NCBI GenBank assembly: GCA_020064725.1
Contig: JAGTWJ010000001.1
Span: 4,278,001 to 4,342,000, forward strand
From: Drechslerella dactyloides
Lineage: Eukaryota; Ascomycota; Orbiliomycetes; Orbiliales; Orbiliaceae
DNA: 64,000 bases
Reading direction: 5' to 3'
Part shown: positions 1-11,964 of the stretch, one piece after another
Layout: each line of letters opens with the position of its first letter
How positions within the stretch are numbered: the stretch's first letter is position 1
Program-made: the position numbers and the translations under genes
The notes under the pieces: generated by a model
Seen by the model: only the letters and a program-made list of their open reading frames with translations
Told to the model about the DNA's origin: nothing
Database searches by the model: none

Positions 1-720
1 ATAAACTAATTTATAGAATTTTTAATTTATAATATAAATTTAAAAATATTGAAATATATAAAGAAAATTTATAGGGGATTATTATCTATATAAATTTATT
101 ATAATTTTTAATTAATTTAGTAATAGATTTATTTTAAAAATCTAAATATTTTATAATATTTATTATATGTTAAATATATTTTAACTTAAGTTATTCAATC
201 TTTACTATTTAAATTTTAAAATATTTAATAGCAATATTATACTGCTATTTTATTTTTAAAATAAAATTATTTATAGATTATAACATTAATTTATATTGTT
301 TTAGAAATTAATTATTATTATTTATAATATTTTGTAAATTATTTGAGATATATATATTATCTAATATTTTGGTTATATATTTTTTTAAGATTTTTATAAT
401 TATAGTAAAACAAAATCTTAAGTATATGATAATAATTATTTTAAATAATAATTTACCACTATTATTTAAATTTTAATAAGGGGAATCATTTAACTAATTA
501 ACTGATATTAAACTCACTAAACATAGTAAATTTAATTTTGTCTTTTTATATATTTAATAGAAATATATAAAATATATTTTTATTATTATTACTAGGTTTT
601 TTATATTAATAGGTTTTAATAATCAGGATAACTATATAAACAACACATTTAAATAAAAAGTTAGTTTATATTTTTTCAAGATCATTAACAATAAAGAAAA
701 ATATAACAACTATTAAATTG
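1..720. other. AT-rich gene-free DNA
   Basis: Almost pure A/T sequence dense in stop codons in all frames. I see no gene, RNA or terminal repeat here. It belongs to the AT-rich block that fills the left part of the window and ends at the hairpin insertion that follows. Confidence 0.7.
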
Positions 721-819
721 ATCAGTATATTTGTCTCGTGAACCAGATGCCATCCTAGGCAGGCCTGCTTCGCAGGCCCGAAAGGACGGCTGTCTGGCTT
801 GCGAGACAATCAGTATATT
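721..819. mobile_element. 77-bp GC-rich hairpin insertion with 11-bp target duplication
   Basis: A GC-rich islet at 732-808 sits alone in AT-rich DNA. Its ends are perfect inverted repeats, TGTCTCG and CGAGACA. Further in, CCAGA pairs with TCTGG, GCC with GGC and TCC with GGA, and the apex is GGCCTGC-TTC-GCAGGCC, so the whole piece folds into one long hairpin. The 11 bases ATCAGTATATT occur directly on both sides (721-731 and 809-819), as expected of a target-site duplication. It has no coding capacity. Duplications of 9-11 bp are known for Mutator-like elements. The family is otherwise unknown to me. It shows no C-to-T decay, perhaps because it is young or too short for RIP. Confidence 0.8.
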
Positions 820-1020
820 AAAAATTAATAAAAATCTAATATTAATATTATATTACTAAATAAAAATGGTTTTAACTCAGCTAAAATATATTTAAAGTTA
901 AATTAAAATAAATTTTTATATTGATTTAGCTATGAATTATTCTAGTTTAATATTAGATTTTTTAAGTATTTAATTAAAAATCTGTTTTGCTAATAAAATA
1001 AATTATAGTATAAATATATA

Positions 1021-3937
1021 ATGTTTACGATAAGCGACTGGGTCAGACAAGTGACTGGGTTACCTCTGGGCACCTATATACCCCTTCTATCTTTGTGACC
1101 ATATACTTTTATAATTATGATAATGGCTATTTTTATAATTAAATTTTGAATTACTCTAGTTATAGAAGTATTAAAAAATAATAAAATTTTAAGTATATAT
1201 ATTATAGTTAAGTTATATATTGTTTTTAAGTCTATATTAATAGTTTAATGAAATAGCTATACTTTAAAAGATGATAGTATTTTAAAATTAAGAAATCTTA
1301 TAAATTTAGAAGAGAATATTATTATTTAATATATATTTAAATTATATATATGTTTGTTTTATTTTAGATTAAGTAGTATAAAAGATATAGCTAACTAACT
1401 ACTATTAATATATAATAATAATAATATATAAATATATTAGTAAAAAATAAGCTAATAATTTTATTAAATACTACTTAAAACTATAGATATATCTATTTAA
1501 AAAATATAATTATTAATAAGTAAAATATAAAGATTTTATATTTATTAATATAATAAATAGTTTTAGTTAATAAAAACTATAAAATATAAATATAATATTT
1601 TAAATAGTAATATCTATAACTACTATTATTATAGGTATAGAAATATATAATAAAATAAAGCTAATATAACCTAGAAATTATAAATAAGTAATAGTTATTT
1701 AAAACATAAATATAAAAAATTATATAATATTATTATTTATTATTTTTATTAGATAGTATTATTTAGTAAATTAATATATAGCAACAAAACTACTAATAGA
1801 TTAGATTATTATATTTTCTAATAATAGTTAAATAATAAATAAGTTTGTTTTATAATAATCAAAATATTTTAATAAATTTATAATATAATACTATATTTTA
1901 AATTATTATTTATTAATTCTAAATAATTATAAAAACTACTATTTAATTACTTTTAAATTATACTACTAAAAATATAAAATTATTATAATCTATATATTAT
2001 TATCTTTATTATATATTTTTTAATTATTAAATATTAATTACTTTAGGCTATTAAAATAAGTAACGTGTACGATAAGCGACCGGGTCAGACAAGCGACCGG
2101 GTCACCCTCCTGGTCAAACACCCCACCAAACACCTTTTATTTAATATTATAATAAATATCTATTATAAAATTATAAAAAAAAATACTTTAAAATAAATAT
2201 ATATTCAAAGAGATTAATTATCATTTTTTTGATTTTTTAATATTAATATTAAATTAATAATAATTATTTTAATTATTATAAAAAACAACACAAACTTTTA
2301 GGTGTTTGACTGTAAATATCTAAGTAATTTATAAATAAAAACTTCTAAAAATTGAAGATATAATAAATTATTATATAATATAGGATTATAGAGAGTTTTA
2401 GTTTATTATATTAAAAATTAAGCTTAATAAAAGTGGTTAAAGTTGGTACAACACACCAACAACACACCAGCTATTTTTTTAAATAATTATATATAAAAAT
2501 ATTATAAAAAAAATTAAAAAAATTAATATTAGATTAAATAAGATTAAATTATAATTTTTCTAATTTTTTTAAATTTTTTTGTCGAAAATTCAATTTTTTA
2601 TAATTTTTTATAATAGAAATTAAAAATATTAATATTAAATTATATAATATATAAAAAAATTTCAAAAAAATAAAATAATAAATTTTTAATATATTAAAAT
2701 TAAACTAAATTTTTTTAAAATTTTTTTATAATATTTTTATATATAATTTTTTAAAAAATAGTTGGATGTATTGTACCAACTTTAGCCACCTTTATAAAGC
2801 CTAATTTTTAATATAATAAGCTAGAACTCTCTATAATCCTAGATTATATAATAATTTATTATATCTTCAATTTTTAGAAGTTTTTATTTATAAATTACTT
2901 AGATATTTACAGTCAAACACCTAAAAGTTTGTGTTGTTTTTTATAATAATTAAAATAATTATTATTAATTTAATATTAATATTAAAAAATCAAAAAAATG
3001 ATAATTAATCTCTTTGAATATATATTTATTTTAAAGTATTTTTTTTTATAATTTTATAATAGATATTTATTATAATATTAAATAAATGGTTTTTAGTGGG
3101 GTGTTTGACTGCGAGGTGATCCGGTCGCTTGTCTGATCCGGTCGCTTATCATACACGTTATATTAATTATATTTTTAAACTAAAGTTTTTTTTTAGATTC
3201 TACAAAACATTTACTACTATAATAATATTAAAAAATATATATAATAATTTTATTAATACTAATATTGTATTTTATAATTTTAATAAAAATTTTTTAAAAC
3301 TAAATATATAATTATCAATAACTATATTAATGAATTTATATCTAAATACTACAAATATAACTATTATTTAAATAACAAAAACACCTTTAAATCTAACAAA
3401 AACTAATTTATAAATAAATCTAATTAAAAACCAAATTATCTAATACTAAATTAACTCTTTTATATTATTATTAATAGCTATAAATTAACTATTTAAAAAA
3501 ATATAAATAATAATATATTAAATAATATTTATATATATAAAAAATACAATACTTTAATCTATAAATAAACTATTAAATAAATATTAATAATTAAAAAAAT
3601 AATATATATAATATAATAGTATACTTACTATATACTAAACTAACAAAATCCTGGATAATACTACAAACAAAATAATTAAGTAGTTAATATTTTTAAAACA
3701 CCAACACACTTCTTAATTAAAAATTACCTCTACACACATACACCACTATAGTAATTATAACAAACCTAAATATAACATTCAAACATACCAGTAAACATCT
3801 TAAACATATATATAAATTATTTAATATATATCTAAACCAACACAATAATAATATAATAATAAAATCAATATTTTTATTAAGATGGGATAAAAAGCTGACC
3901 CAGTCACTTATCTGACCCGGTCGCTTATCGTAAACGT
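1021..3937 (+). mobile_element. Fot1/pogo-like transposon, split by a fold-back element
   Basis: A Tc1/mariner element of the pogo/Fot1 type flanked by TA. The left end starts ATGTTTACGATAAGCGAC and the right end finishes GTCGCTTATCGTAAACGT. Both carry a tandem box AAGCGAC plus the word GGGTCA, slightly decayed. About 1.82 kb belongs to this element; the rest is the fold-back at 2063-3158, inserted at a TA. Plus-strand transposase traces resume right of the insertion (about 3159-3311). They match the part of Fot1-like transposases just after the last catalytic region, as seen in the better preserved copy at 8673-10538. The coding region is full of stops, consistent with RIP. Confidence 0.85.
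2063..3158. mobile_element. 1.1-kb fold-back element, end word GGGTCA
   Basis: A near-palindrome: the left half from 2063 reads back on the opposite strand from 3158 inward to a centre near 2600. Landmarks are the CAAACACC / GGTGTTTG blocks, ACAACACAAACTTTTAG / CTAAAAGTTTGTGTTGT, and AAAGTTGGTACAA / TTGTACCAACTTT. Its ends carry the two-box design AAGCGACC plus GGGTCA, slightly decayed on the right, and TA lies on both sides. It has no open frame. It is nested in the Fot1-like element at 1021-3937, so it is younger than that copy. Two relatives lie at 12548-13620 and 17653-18740. Confidence 0.85.
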
Positions 3938-4161
3938 TATAAGTTATATTAATATTGTTAAATTTGCAAATTAATTAGTAATATAATTATAATATTAATA
4001 AGAATAGAGATATATATTTTAAATTTATATTTATAAAGTATTTGTAAAATTTATTTTATTATTTTAATGTTTAAAGTTATTTAAATAGTAAATTATTTAT
4101 TTATAGATTTTATTTAAAGTAAATATTTAGAATATAGTAGTATTAATATGAAAATTAAATA

Positions 4162-6052
4162 ACGTCAACGATAAGCGACCGAGCAGGACAAGCGACCAAG
4201 CAGCCTCCCCACCCCACCCCAACAAAAGTATACACTATCACCACAGGTATTGGGTTTTCTGCTTTGGGGGTGGGAAACCCTATTTACTCAGATCCTAAAG
4301 ATTCCTGCTAATATATTCAAATATTATACCTATGTTTATTATACTTGCTATAGTGGTATGTATTCCTAGAGGTAGCCTCCAACTAGGGGGTATGCTGGTG
4401 TTTTAGAGGTGTTGGCTGTTTAATCATTTTATTTGTGGTATTGCTGTCTAGGATTCTGTTAGTCTGGTGTATGGTAAGTGTGTTTTTATGTTGTATTTGT
4501 TGTTTTTTCAATCATTAGTGCTTGTTTAATACTTTATTAGTAGAGCAAAATATTATGTTTTTTGTATATATAAATGCTATTTGGTATATTATTGTTTGTA
4601 TCCTTTTAGATAGCTGGTCCACAGCTGTTAGTAATGATGTAGGAAAGATATTTTAGTACTAAGTAATCTAGTTTTTGATTAGGCCTACTTATAGGTTAGT
4701 CTTTAATAGATTTAATAGCATCTTTGTAGTCTAGGTAGCTGCCATATTTGTGGTACCTAGGTATAAATTTATTAGAGTAGCTGTTGGTAATTGTATGTCT
4801 AGTTTTGATAGAATTTTTTTAAAATTATAAGACACAATACTAGCTCTAGTAAAACTGTTATATATGTTTTTAGATATTATTGCAGCAGTAAATGCCTTGT
4901 GAAACTTGGAGAAAAACTCTAGCTTAAAAATATAATTAATATACATATGTATTAAGCTCTTCACCTTCTTGTTATATACCTGCTTTAGTGGCTTAAAACA
5001 GCCAATATCTAATGGCTGGAGGATATACAATAAATACAACAACATATAGATTATAATAATCTTATATTCTTGGTAGTATAGTTCAAAAGTGGTTGAATAG
5101 TGGCTTTTGTGACCATCTAAAACTAATAGCTGGTAGTCTAAAAGGCAGTACTACACTATAAATTGGTTAAAGTATTTTAGTTATTTGAGAGCCAGCTTAT
5201 TTGTTATCCAGTTATTATCAAAAAGCATGACTATCTAGTTTTTTGGTAGCTTTGTTTCTGTATATTAACTAGTTAGATGGTACTGCCTAGTAAGGATAAT
5301 GAATGGTGGTACTGCCTAATTTTCTGTGCTTATCTCCTATATAACTATTATTTATTTGTGGTTTCTAGGTTGTGCTAATTTAGCTTTATTGTGTGCTTTA
5401 GCTTCTGTAACAATAATAATTATAGATATTATGCCCATTACAAAGCTAGTCTTGTTAAAGTTGTAAATATTGTTATCTACAATATTATATTTGGTCTTTA
5501 CAGTCTCTATTAGTTGAAACTACTTGCTAATAAGCATAGAATCTTCATATTTTGTTTGCTGGTAGTTATATCTTCTAGATAGATACATCTACAGCTCCAA
5601 ATAATATTTAACAAAATTACTAGTCCATTACTTACCAACACATCACATACTATTATTGCTATGTATTAACAACAGCTAGTTAGCCATATCTTCCACACTA
5701 CCTAGCCTAAAATGAAAAAAGCATGCACATAGTTTAAATATATATTGAATAATAATATCCTTTTCTAAATCTGTAAGATTTTGTGATTTAAAAATATTAT
5801 CACACTTTAAAATACAGCCATAATAATAATAGCTAAGAGTAGATCAAGGGACATTATATAGTTTAGTAGTAGTTGAAATACTTAATTTTTTATTATTTTC
5901 TAAAGCTTTAATAGTTAAAATTATTTAAAATTTAGTTGTAAAAACAGTTATCATGGCAATTGTAGATATATATGGTGATGAAGTTAGGATGGGGGTGGGG
6001 GCTAAGTGGGCTGCTCGGTTGCTTGTGCTGCTCGGTCGCTTATCGTTGACGT
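4162..6052 (-). mobile_element. Fot1/pogo-like transposon, end word GAGCAG
   Basis: A complete 1.89-kb element between TA duplications. The left end starts ACGTCAACGATAAGCGACC and the right end is its inverse, finishing CGTTGACGT. The internal box AAGCGACC plus GAGCAG occurs twice at each end, with the second copy changed to AAGCAG. A decayed transposase gene runs on the minus strand. Base composition is milder than in the surrounding DNA, so it is younger or less mutated than the elements around 1-3.9 kb. Confidence 0.88.
4731..5954 (-). pseudogene. Decayed Fot1-like transposase
   Basis: Reading the minus strand from the ATG at 5954 gives, in order: an N-terminal helix-turn-helix start (LSISTTTKLYNVP); an FNK.SFVMG stretch that corresponds to the first catalytic Asp region of DDE transposases, with the Asp now Asn; a LLVLDGHKSH stretch that is the second catalytic Asp block; and the QPLDIGCFKPLKQ block typical of Fot1/pogo transposases. 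Several in-frame stops interrupt it, and the longest open piece is 4731-5045. Many stops are one C-to-T or G-to-A change away from the family residue, as RIP would leave. Not expected to be functional. Confidence 0.85.
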
Positions 6053-6633
6053 TATATATATTTAATTAGATAAATTATTAATGGTTAAATCTCTATAATA
6101 ATTAATATAAATATTCTTATATATAATAACAAATAAAACAGGTATATTAATATTAACATTATTAATATTATTATATCAATATAATTGTTTATAAATAGAT
6201 TATTTTTATTTTTTGGTTAATAAAGGGGGATTATTTTGAACTAATTGAAAATAGATATTTTTTATATTTTTAATAAATTTTTTATTAATATTATTATTAT
6301 TATCTTCAATATTTTTGATAATAAAAGCAGGATATTTATTATTATGATAGAAGGTTATTCATACAATATGATTTATAATAAATATTAAATTAAAAATAAA
6401 AACAAAAATCAAATAAAGTATACTAATAATTATTATATATTTATAAAAAAAAATCTAAAAAAAAATTATAAATCTAGATCTAGATTTAAATTAAAGAAAG
6501 TTTTTAAATTAAATTCACATATAAATTTAAAATTAAAAAAATTTAAAAAAAGTTTAAAAATATAAAATTAAAAACCCAGAAAAGAAAAGGATGTAGACAC
6601 AACACAAAATCTATATAGTTAATTTTCAGTTTT

Positions 6634-6830
6634 AGTCGGGTTTAAGTGTTGTGGTAGTAGCCTTCTAGTTATATAATATTTTAGGTTTACCACAATATAT
6701 ACTTTAATTAAATAATCAAAAAAATATTTAACTTTTAATTTTGAAAAATGAGTTTTAATAAGATATCTCTCATATTACAAACAACTTATATAAATTTAAT
6801 TATTCAAAAATTAAATAAATACCCGACTGA
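6634..6830. repeat. Inverted pair of AGTCGGGT motifs, possible small MITE
   Basis: AGTCGGGTTTAAGTG at 6634 faces ACCCGACT at 6821. Adjacent sequence on the left includes GTAGCCTTCTAG, which recurs near 7620. The inverted pair, the size of about 200 bp and the recurrence nearby suggest a non-autonomous element, but I found no clear target duplication. The pieces could equally be remnants of a larger repeat. Confidence 0.4.
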
Positions 6831-7170
6831 AAAGGAGGGGTTTACTTGGAAGTCTATAGAGGACAAGTATAATAAATTTATACAAATAATAAATAAAAAA
6901 AAATGTATTATTTTTTAATATTATTTAGTAGACTTAGTTTTTTTAAACTTAATTTGGCCTAAACTGGTTTTATTTATTATTATAAATCAAGATTTAAACA
7001 ATATACAACTATAATTAAGATTTATAAGGGGTTTTGAGAGAGTTTTTATAAATTTAATTAAATATAGTTTAATTGAATTTAAATTTTAAAATGTTTTTAG
7101 TATATTTATTTTATAGATTATAAGATAGTTAGTCTGGTTTACAAGATAAAACTACTTAGATTTTTTAATT

Positions 7171-7264
7171 TTCAGTTAGGTTTAAGTGGTACTGCACACC
7201 CTTTTAGTTTAATTATTAGAAAATTAAATAAATTTAATTATTAAAAAATTATATACCCGACTAA
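7171..7264. repeat. Second inverted TCAGT-GGGT motif pair
   Basis: TTCAGTTAGGTTTAAGTG at 7171 (one base changed from the TCAGTCGGGT form) faces ACCCGACT at 7255. A further lone forward copy at 7605 runs into the small hairpin GCTGCGCAAGCAGC. Together with the pair at 6634-6830 this makes five alternating-orientation copies in 1 kb. The function is unknown. Confidence 0.4.
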
Positions 7265-8672
7265 ATAGTCGGATTCTAATATACTACCCCATAAGCTGGA
7301 CATGTTGGCAGCCCCCCCTTTAATCTAGTTAATAATTTAAAAAAAATATATTATTTTTTAATAGCTCAACACCCCACTAAAAAAACCTCTAAGTTTAATT
7401 AATTTCAGCAGTTTCAGCTATCTTATCTAAAATTATTCTTAAAATAGAAAGAGCAAGACTAAACTCTCATTAAAACTAGATTAAATTTATATACATTATT
7501 TAAATTTTTATAATTATATTAAGAATTTATTCAAATTTAAAACTTAAAATAAAAAGAAGATTATAGATACAACACAGAGATTAGAACAAGGGGGGGCTGC
7601 CTCTTCAGTCGGGTTTAAGTGCTGCGCAAGCAGCCTTCTAGTATTATTAAAAAATAGATTCTTAATAATAAACGATAAATTTTGTTCAATAAAACCAAAA
7701 AAAAAAAAAATTATTATAAAATTTAATATTAAAAAAACTTTTAAAATATAACAAGTAAAATATAGATTATATTAATTATATAACAAATATAAATATTAAA
7801 AATTAAAATATTTATTAATTTATATTATTAAATTAAAGAATATTTTTTAATTAAAAAATAAATTATTAAAAGCTAATTTAATAAAGTATCAATATAAAAA
7901 AAATCCTTATTTTATGTTTTAATAAATTTAAATTAAATTTAAATAAATAAAAAAAAATTATATTATGTAATAAAAAAAAAGATAGCTATTATATTAATAT
8001 AAAAAAAAATTAAAATAATTTTAAACAAAAAATATTATTAAGATAAAAAGGCAAAAATAAATAATTTAAATAAAATAATTAATTTAAAGGAATTTAAATA
8101 ATTTAATATAATTAACATAAAAGTAATAATAAAATATATAAATATAAAATTTTTATATCATTTATTAATTTTAATAATAATTAAAAAAATACTAATTGAT
8201 CTTTTAAATAGATATTAGGTTAATTAATATACTAGTATTTATTTTAAATAGAAAAATTACATATTATTTGAGTTTAATTTAGATAATAAGAATGATTTTA
8301 ATTATATTTCTATTATATATTTATTAATAGCTATAAAAAATAGATTAAATTTTTTTTTTTTTATAAATTAGATTAAATATATAGGTAAAATCCTGAATAA
8401 ATTTAACTATATAAAATTATATTTATATTAATATTAGCTAGTCTATAGATAAAATAATAAAATAAATATTTTTTTATTAAAAATATCTTTTTATATTAAA
8501 ATATACTAAGTAATTTTGTATATTTAGTTTTATATATAAAACTAGACTTAATATATTTATATATAAAACTTAAATAATTTATAAATTATCTTATATAAAA
8601 ATAATAGAAAATTATAACATTTACAATAAGCGACCAGGTCAGACAAACAACCAGGTCACCTCTGGGTACCTA

Positions 8673-10538
8673 ACGTAATCCATAAGCGAGCGTGCCACCC
8701 AAGCGAGCGTGCCATTTTTCAACACCATGCCGACGGAAGCATCAACTACACCACCATCCTGTCATAGACACATTATAATTACATAATAAATAGGTCAATT
8801 ATATACTTAAACAACCTTTCAACAAGTTCATACATTATGCCTAGCTTTGCCACACTTACTACAACCCTATGACCTTGCGCTACCCCCCTCCAGCTGGGTA
8901 TTGTGTTGGTGGGTTTCCTGCTGTAGCTATCTCTCTATTACACCTTAGACCAAAATATTGTGTGTTTTTTCTATATTAAGTGACCCTCCATCCTGTAGGC
9001 GATTTTTTAGTGCCTTCCAGCACTTGCTTAATGCCTCATTGGCTGCCCAGAGTGCAATAGTCTCTGCACGCAAAAGCAACAACTCATACATTATAAACTA
9101 CACACTTTTGGTAAACTGGTCTATAGCAGTTATAATAGACATTAAAGAGTTGCTCTAGTACTGGGTAATTTGGTTCTTAATAAGCTCTAATTGTAGACCT
9201 ACCTCTATAAGATTCTTTGGTATTTTGGTAGTCCATACTGCCATACCAGGACGAAAATTCATGGGGGAGGGTGTTAGTGCTACATCTAGTTTCGAAAAAA
9301 CCATCTCTAGATTATAGGGCAAAATGCCAGCTTCAGCAAAGACACTGCATATATTCTTTTCAGTCATTGAGGCAGTGAATACCTTGTGAAAGCTAGACAG
9401 GAACTCCAACTTGCTAATATGGGTAATATACATGCGTATTAAACCCTCAACCTCACGAGCATATGCTTGTTTTAATAAGGCAAAGCAACCAACATCCAGC
9501 AGCTGAAGAAGATATAATGAATATGGAGACATATAGAACATGACAATCTTGTGCTTCTGGCAATAGAGCTTGAATTCAATTAAATGGTGACTCTCATGGC
9601 CATCAAGAACCAATAGACGGTATATGCCTTTACAGCACAGCACTGAAAATTGGTTAAAATACTAAATCCACTCCACACCCTTCTTATTCATTATCCAGCC
9701 ATTGTCAGTAGTTGCAATTGCCCAAGTCTTTGGTAAGTTACACTCTGTATACCAGCTGGATAGGTAGTATTGGCCTGCAAAGATAATGAATGGCAGTATA
9801 GCCCAACCTTGGGCATTAACACCCTGAATAACTGTTGCCCATTCGCAGTTCCCAGGCTGTGCTAACTTAGCTCTACCACAGCACTCAGCACCTGTGACAA
9901 CTATAATAGTTGAAATAATGCCCATTACAAAGCCTATTTCGTCAAAATTGTAGATATCGTCATCTAGAATGCCATATTTAGCTTTCATAACTTGTATAAA
10001 CTAGAACCAACCCCCAATAAGCTTAGGATCTTCACATTTGGCTCACTGGTAGTCGTACTTTTGAGATAGACGTGTCTTAAGCTCTGGGCAGCACTTAACA
10101 AAGTTGGTGGCCCAATTCTTGCCAACGTGTAGTATATCGTCACTATTACATGTAGAGAGCAGCTAATTAGCCATATCTTCCACATTAAACAGCCTAAGAT
10201 GAAATAATCACAAAGCCAACTCAAATATATATTGGACAATAGCCTCCTCTTCTAGAATCGTAAGCTTTCATAAATTGGGCATAGTGTCGTGTCACAATGA
10301 CACGCCATCACATCAGCAGGCAATCATTATTCAAAAGACATTATAGTACTTAGCAGCAGCTCAAATACTTAATTTTTTGTTTTTTTTCATAGCTTCAAGA
10401 ACAAGTATAACTCTGGATTCAATTAAATTAACGGCCATTATAGTTGTTGTAGAGTAATATAGCATGAAGGTAGAAAGACGCGTTGATGGTAAATAATGGC
10501 ACACTCGCTTGGGTGGCACGCTCGCTTATGGATTACGT
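8673..10538 (-). mobile_element. Best-preserved Fot1/pogo-like transposon, end word GTGCCA
   Basis: A complete 1,866-bp element with perfect outer ends, ACGTAATCCATAAGCGAG and its inverse, flanked by TA on both sides. Each end holds the box AAGCGAGC plus GTGCCA twice; one right-hand copy has a single change. It is nested in the element at 8617-11964. GC content is clearly higher than in its neighbours and the transposase is broken at only a few points, so it is probably the youngest Fot1-like insertion in the window. Confidence 0.92.
9155..10438 (-). pseudogene. Fot1/pogo-like DDE transposase with few stops
   Basis: The minus-strand frame runs from ATG at 10438 to 9155, about 428 codons, shorter than the roughly 500-residue proteins usual for Fot1-like families. 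The N-terminus carries a psq/CENP-B type helix-turn-helix region (ESRVILVLEAM, KKLS..AAAKYYNV). DDIYNFDEIGFVMG near 9930 holds the first catalytic Asp; YRLLVLDGHESH near 9600 holds the second; LLQLLDVGCFALLKQAY is the following family block. Open segments are 9155-9643, 9662-9988 and 9985-10239. The breaks include a TAG where a Gln is expected after VEWI and a TGA where an Arg is expected after KKLSI, which are single C-to-T changes of CAG and CGA. No longer an active gene. Confidence 0.88.
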
Positions 10539-11964
10539 TACATATCTTTTTTATCTTCACAACCATATACCTTTACAACCACAACAATAGCTACCTCTAT
10601 AACCAAATCCCAAATTATCCTAACTATAGAAATATTAAAAAACAATAAAATTTTAAACATATATACTATAACTAAGCTATATATTATCCCTAAATCTATA
10701 TTAATAGTTTAGTAAAATAACTATATTTTAAAAAATAATAATATTCTAAAATCAAAAAATCTTATAAATTTAGAAAAAAATACTATTATTTAATATATAC
10801 TTAAATTATATATATACTCATTTTATCTTAAATTAAATAATATAAAAGATATAACCAACCAACCATTATTAATATATAATAATAATAGTATATAATATAT
10901 TAATAAAAGATAAATTAATAATTTTATTAAATACTATCTAAAATTATAAATATGTTTATCTAAGAAATATAATTATTAGTAAGTAAAATATAAAAATTTT
11001 ATATTTATTAATAAATAGTTTTAGTTAATAAAGGTTATAAAATATAAATATAATATTCTAAATAGTAATATTTATAATTTTAATAAAATAAACTTTATAA
11101 TAAATATAATATTTATAACTACTATTATTATTAATATAGAAATATATAATAAAATAAAATTAATATAATTTAGAAATTATAAATAGGTAATAGTTATTTA
11201 GGGGATAGATATAGAAAGTTATATAATGTTATTATTTATTGTTTTTATTAGATAATACTATCTAGTAAATTGGTATATAGTAATAAAGTTACTAGTAGAT
11301 TGGGTTATTATATTTTTTAATAATGGATGATAAATAAGTTTGTTTTATAATGGCTAAAGTATTTTAATAAGTTTATAATATAGTGTTATATTTTAAATTA
11401 CTATTTATTAATTTTAGATAGTTATAAAAATTATTATTTAATTACCTTTAAATTATATTATTAGGAATATAAGATTGTTATAATTTATATATTATTGTAT
11501 TTATTATATATTTTTTAATTATTAAATATTAGCTGTTTTGGGTTATTAAAATAGGTGTATAGTTATAAAATAGAAAATTTAATATATATATATATTAATT
11601 ATATTTCTAAGCTGGAGTTTTTTTTTGGGTTTTATAAAATATTTACTATTATAATAATATTAAAAAATATATATAATAGTTTTGTTGGTGCTGGTATTGT
11701 ATTTTATAATCTTAATAAAGTTTTTTTAAAGCTAAATATATAATTATTAGTGGTTATATTAATAAATTTATATCTAAGTATTATAAATATAGTTATTATT
11801 TAAACAACAAAAACACTTTTAAATCCAACAAAAACTAATTTATAAATAAATTTAATTAAAAATCAGATTACCTAATATTAAATTAGCTTTTCTATATTAT
11901 TATTAACAACTATAGATCAACTATCTAAAAAGATATAAATAATAATATATCAAATAATATTATT

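Larger units (their letters stand above)
6053..8616. other. AT-rich gene-free DNA with short GC-rich repeat motifs
   Basis: No gene recognised. Most is A/T with stops in every frame. Between about 6600 and 7640 there are short GC-richer islands built around TCAGTCGGGT and its inverse ACCCGACTGA (listed separately). Homopolymer A and T tracts occur near 7690 and 8350. A stretch near 6210-6240 resembles one near 475-500, so both may be pieces of an older repeat. Confidence 0.6.
8617..11964 (+). mobile_element. Older Fot1-like transposon, split by a younger one
   Basis: Starts at 8617 after TA, with ACATTTACAATAAGCGACC and two boxes with the word GGTCA. The first 55 bases match the left end of the element at 1021. 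Its sequence breaks at 8672 where the element at 8673-10538 entered, and resumes at 10541 with CATATC...TTCACAACCATATACC, again collinear with the 1021 element. Plus-strand transposase remnants lie at about 11300-11745. The right end is lost: similarity stops near 11964 where the LINE 3' end begins. Confidence 0.8.

Noticed and set aside
3129..3311. Small open frame beginning at the fold-back end
   Set aside because: Its start lies inside the transposon terminal repeat; the rest is a transposase remnant, not a gene.
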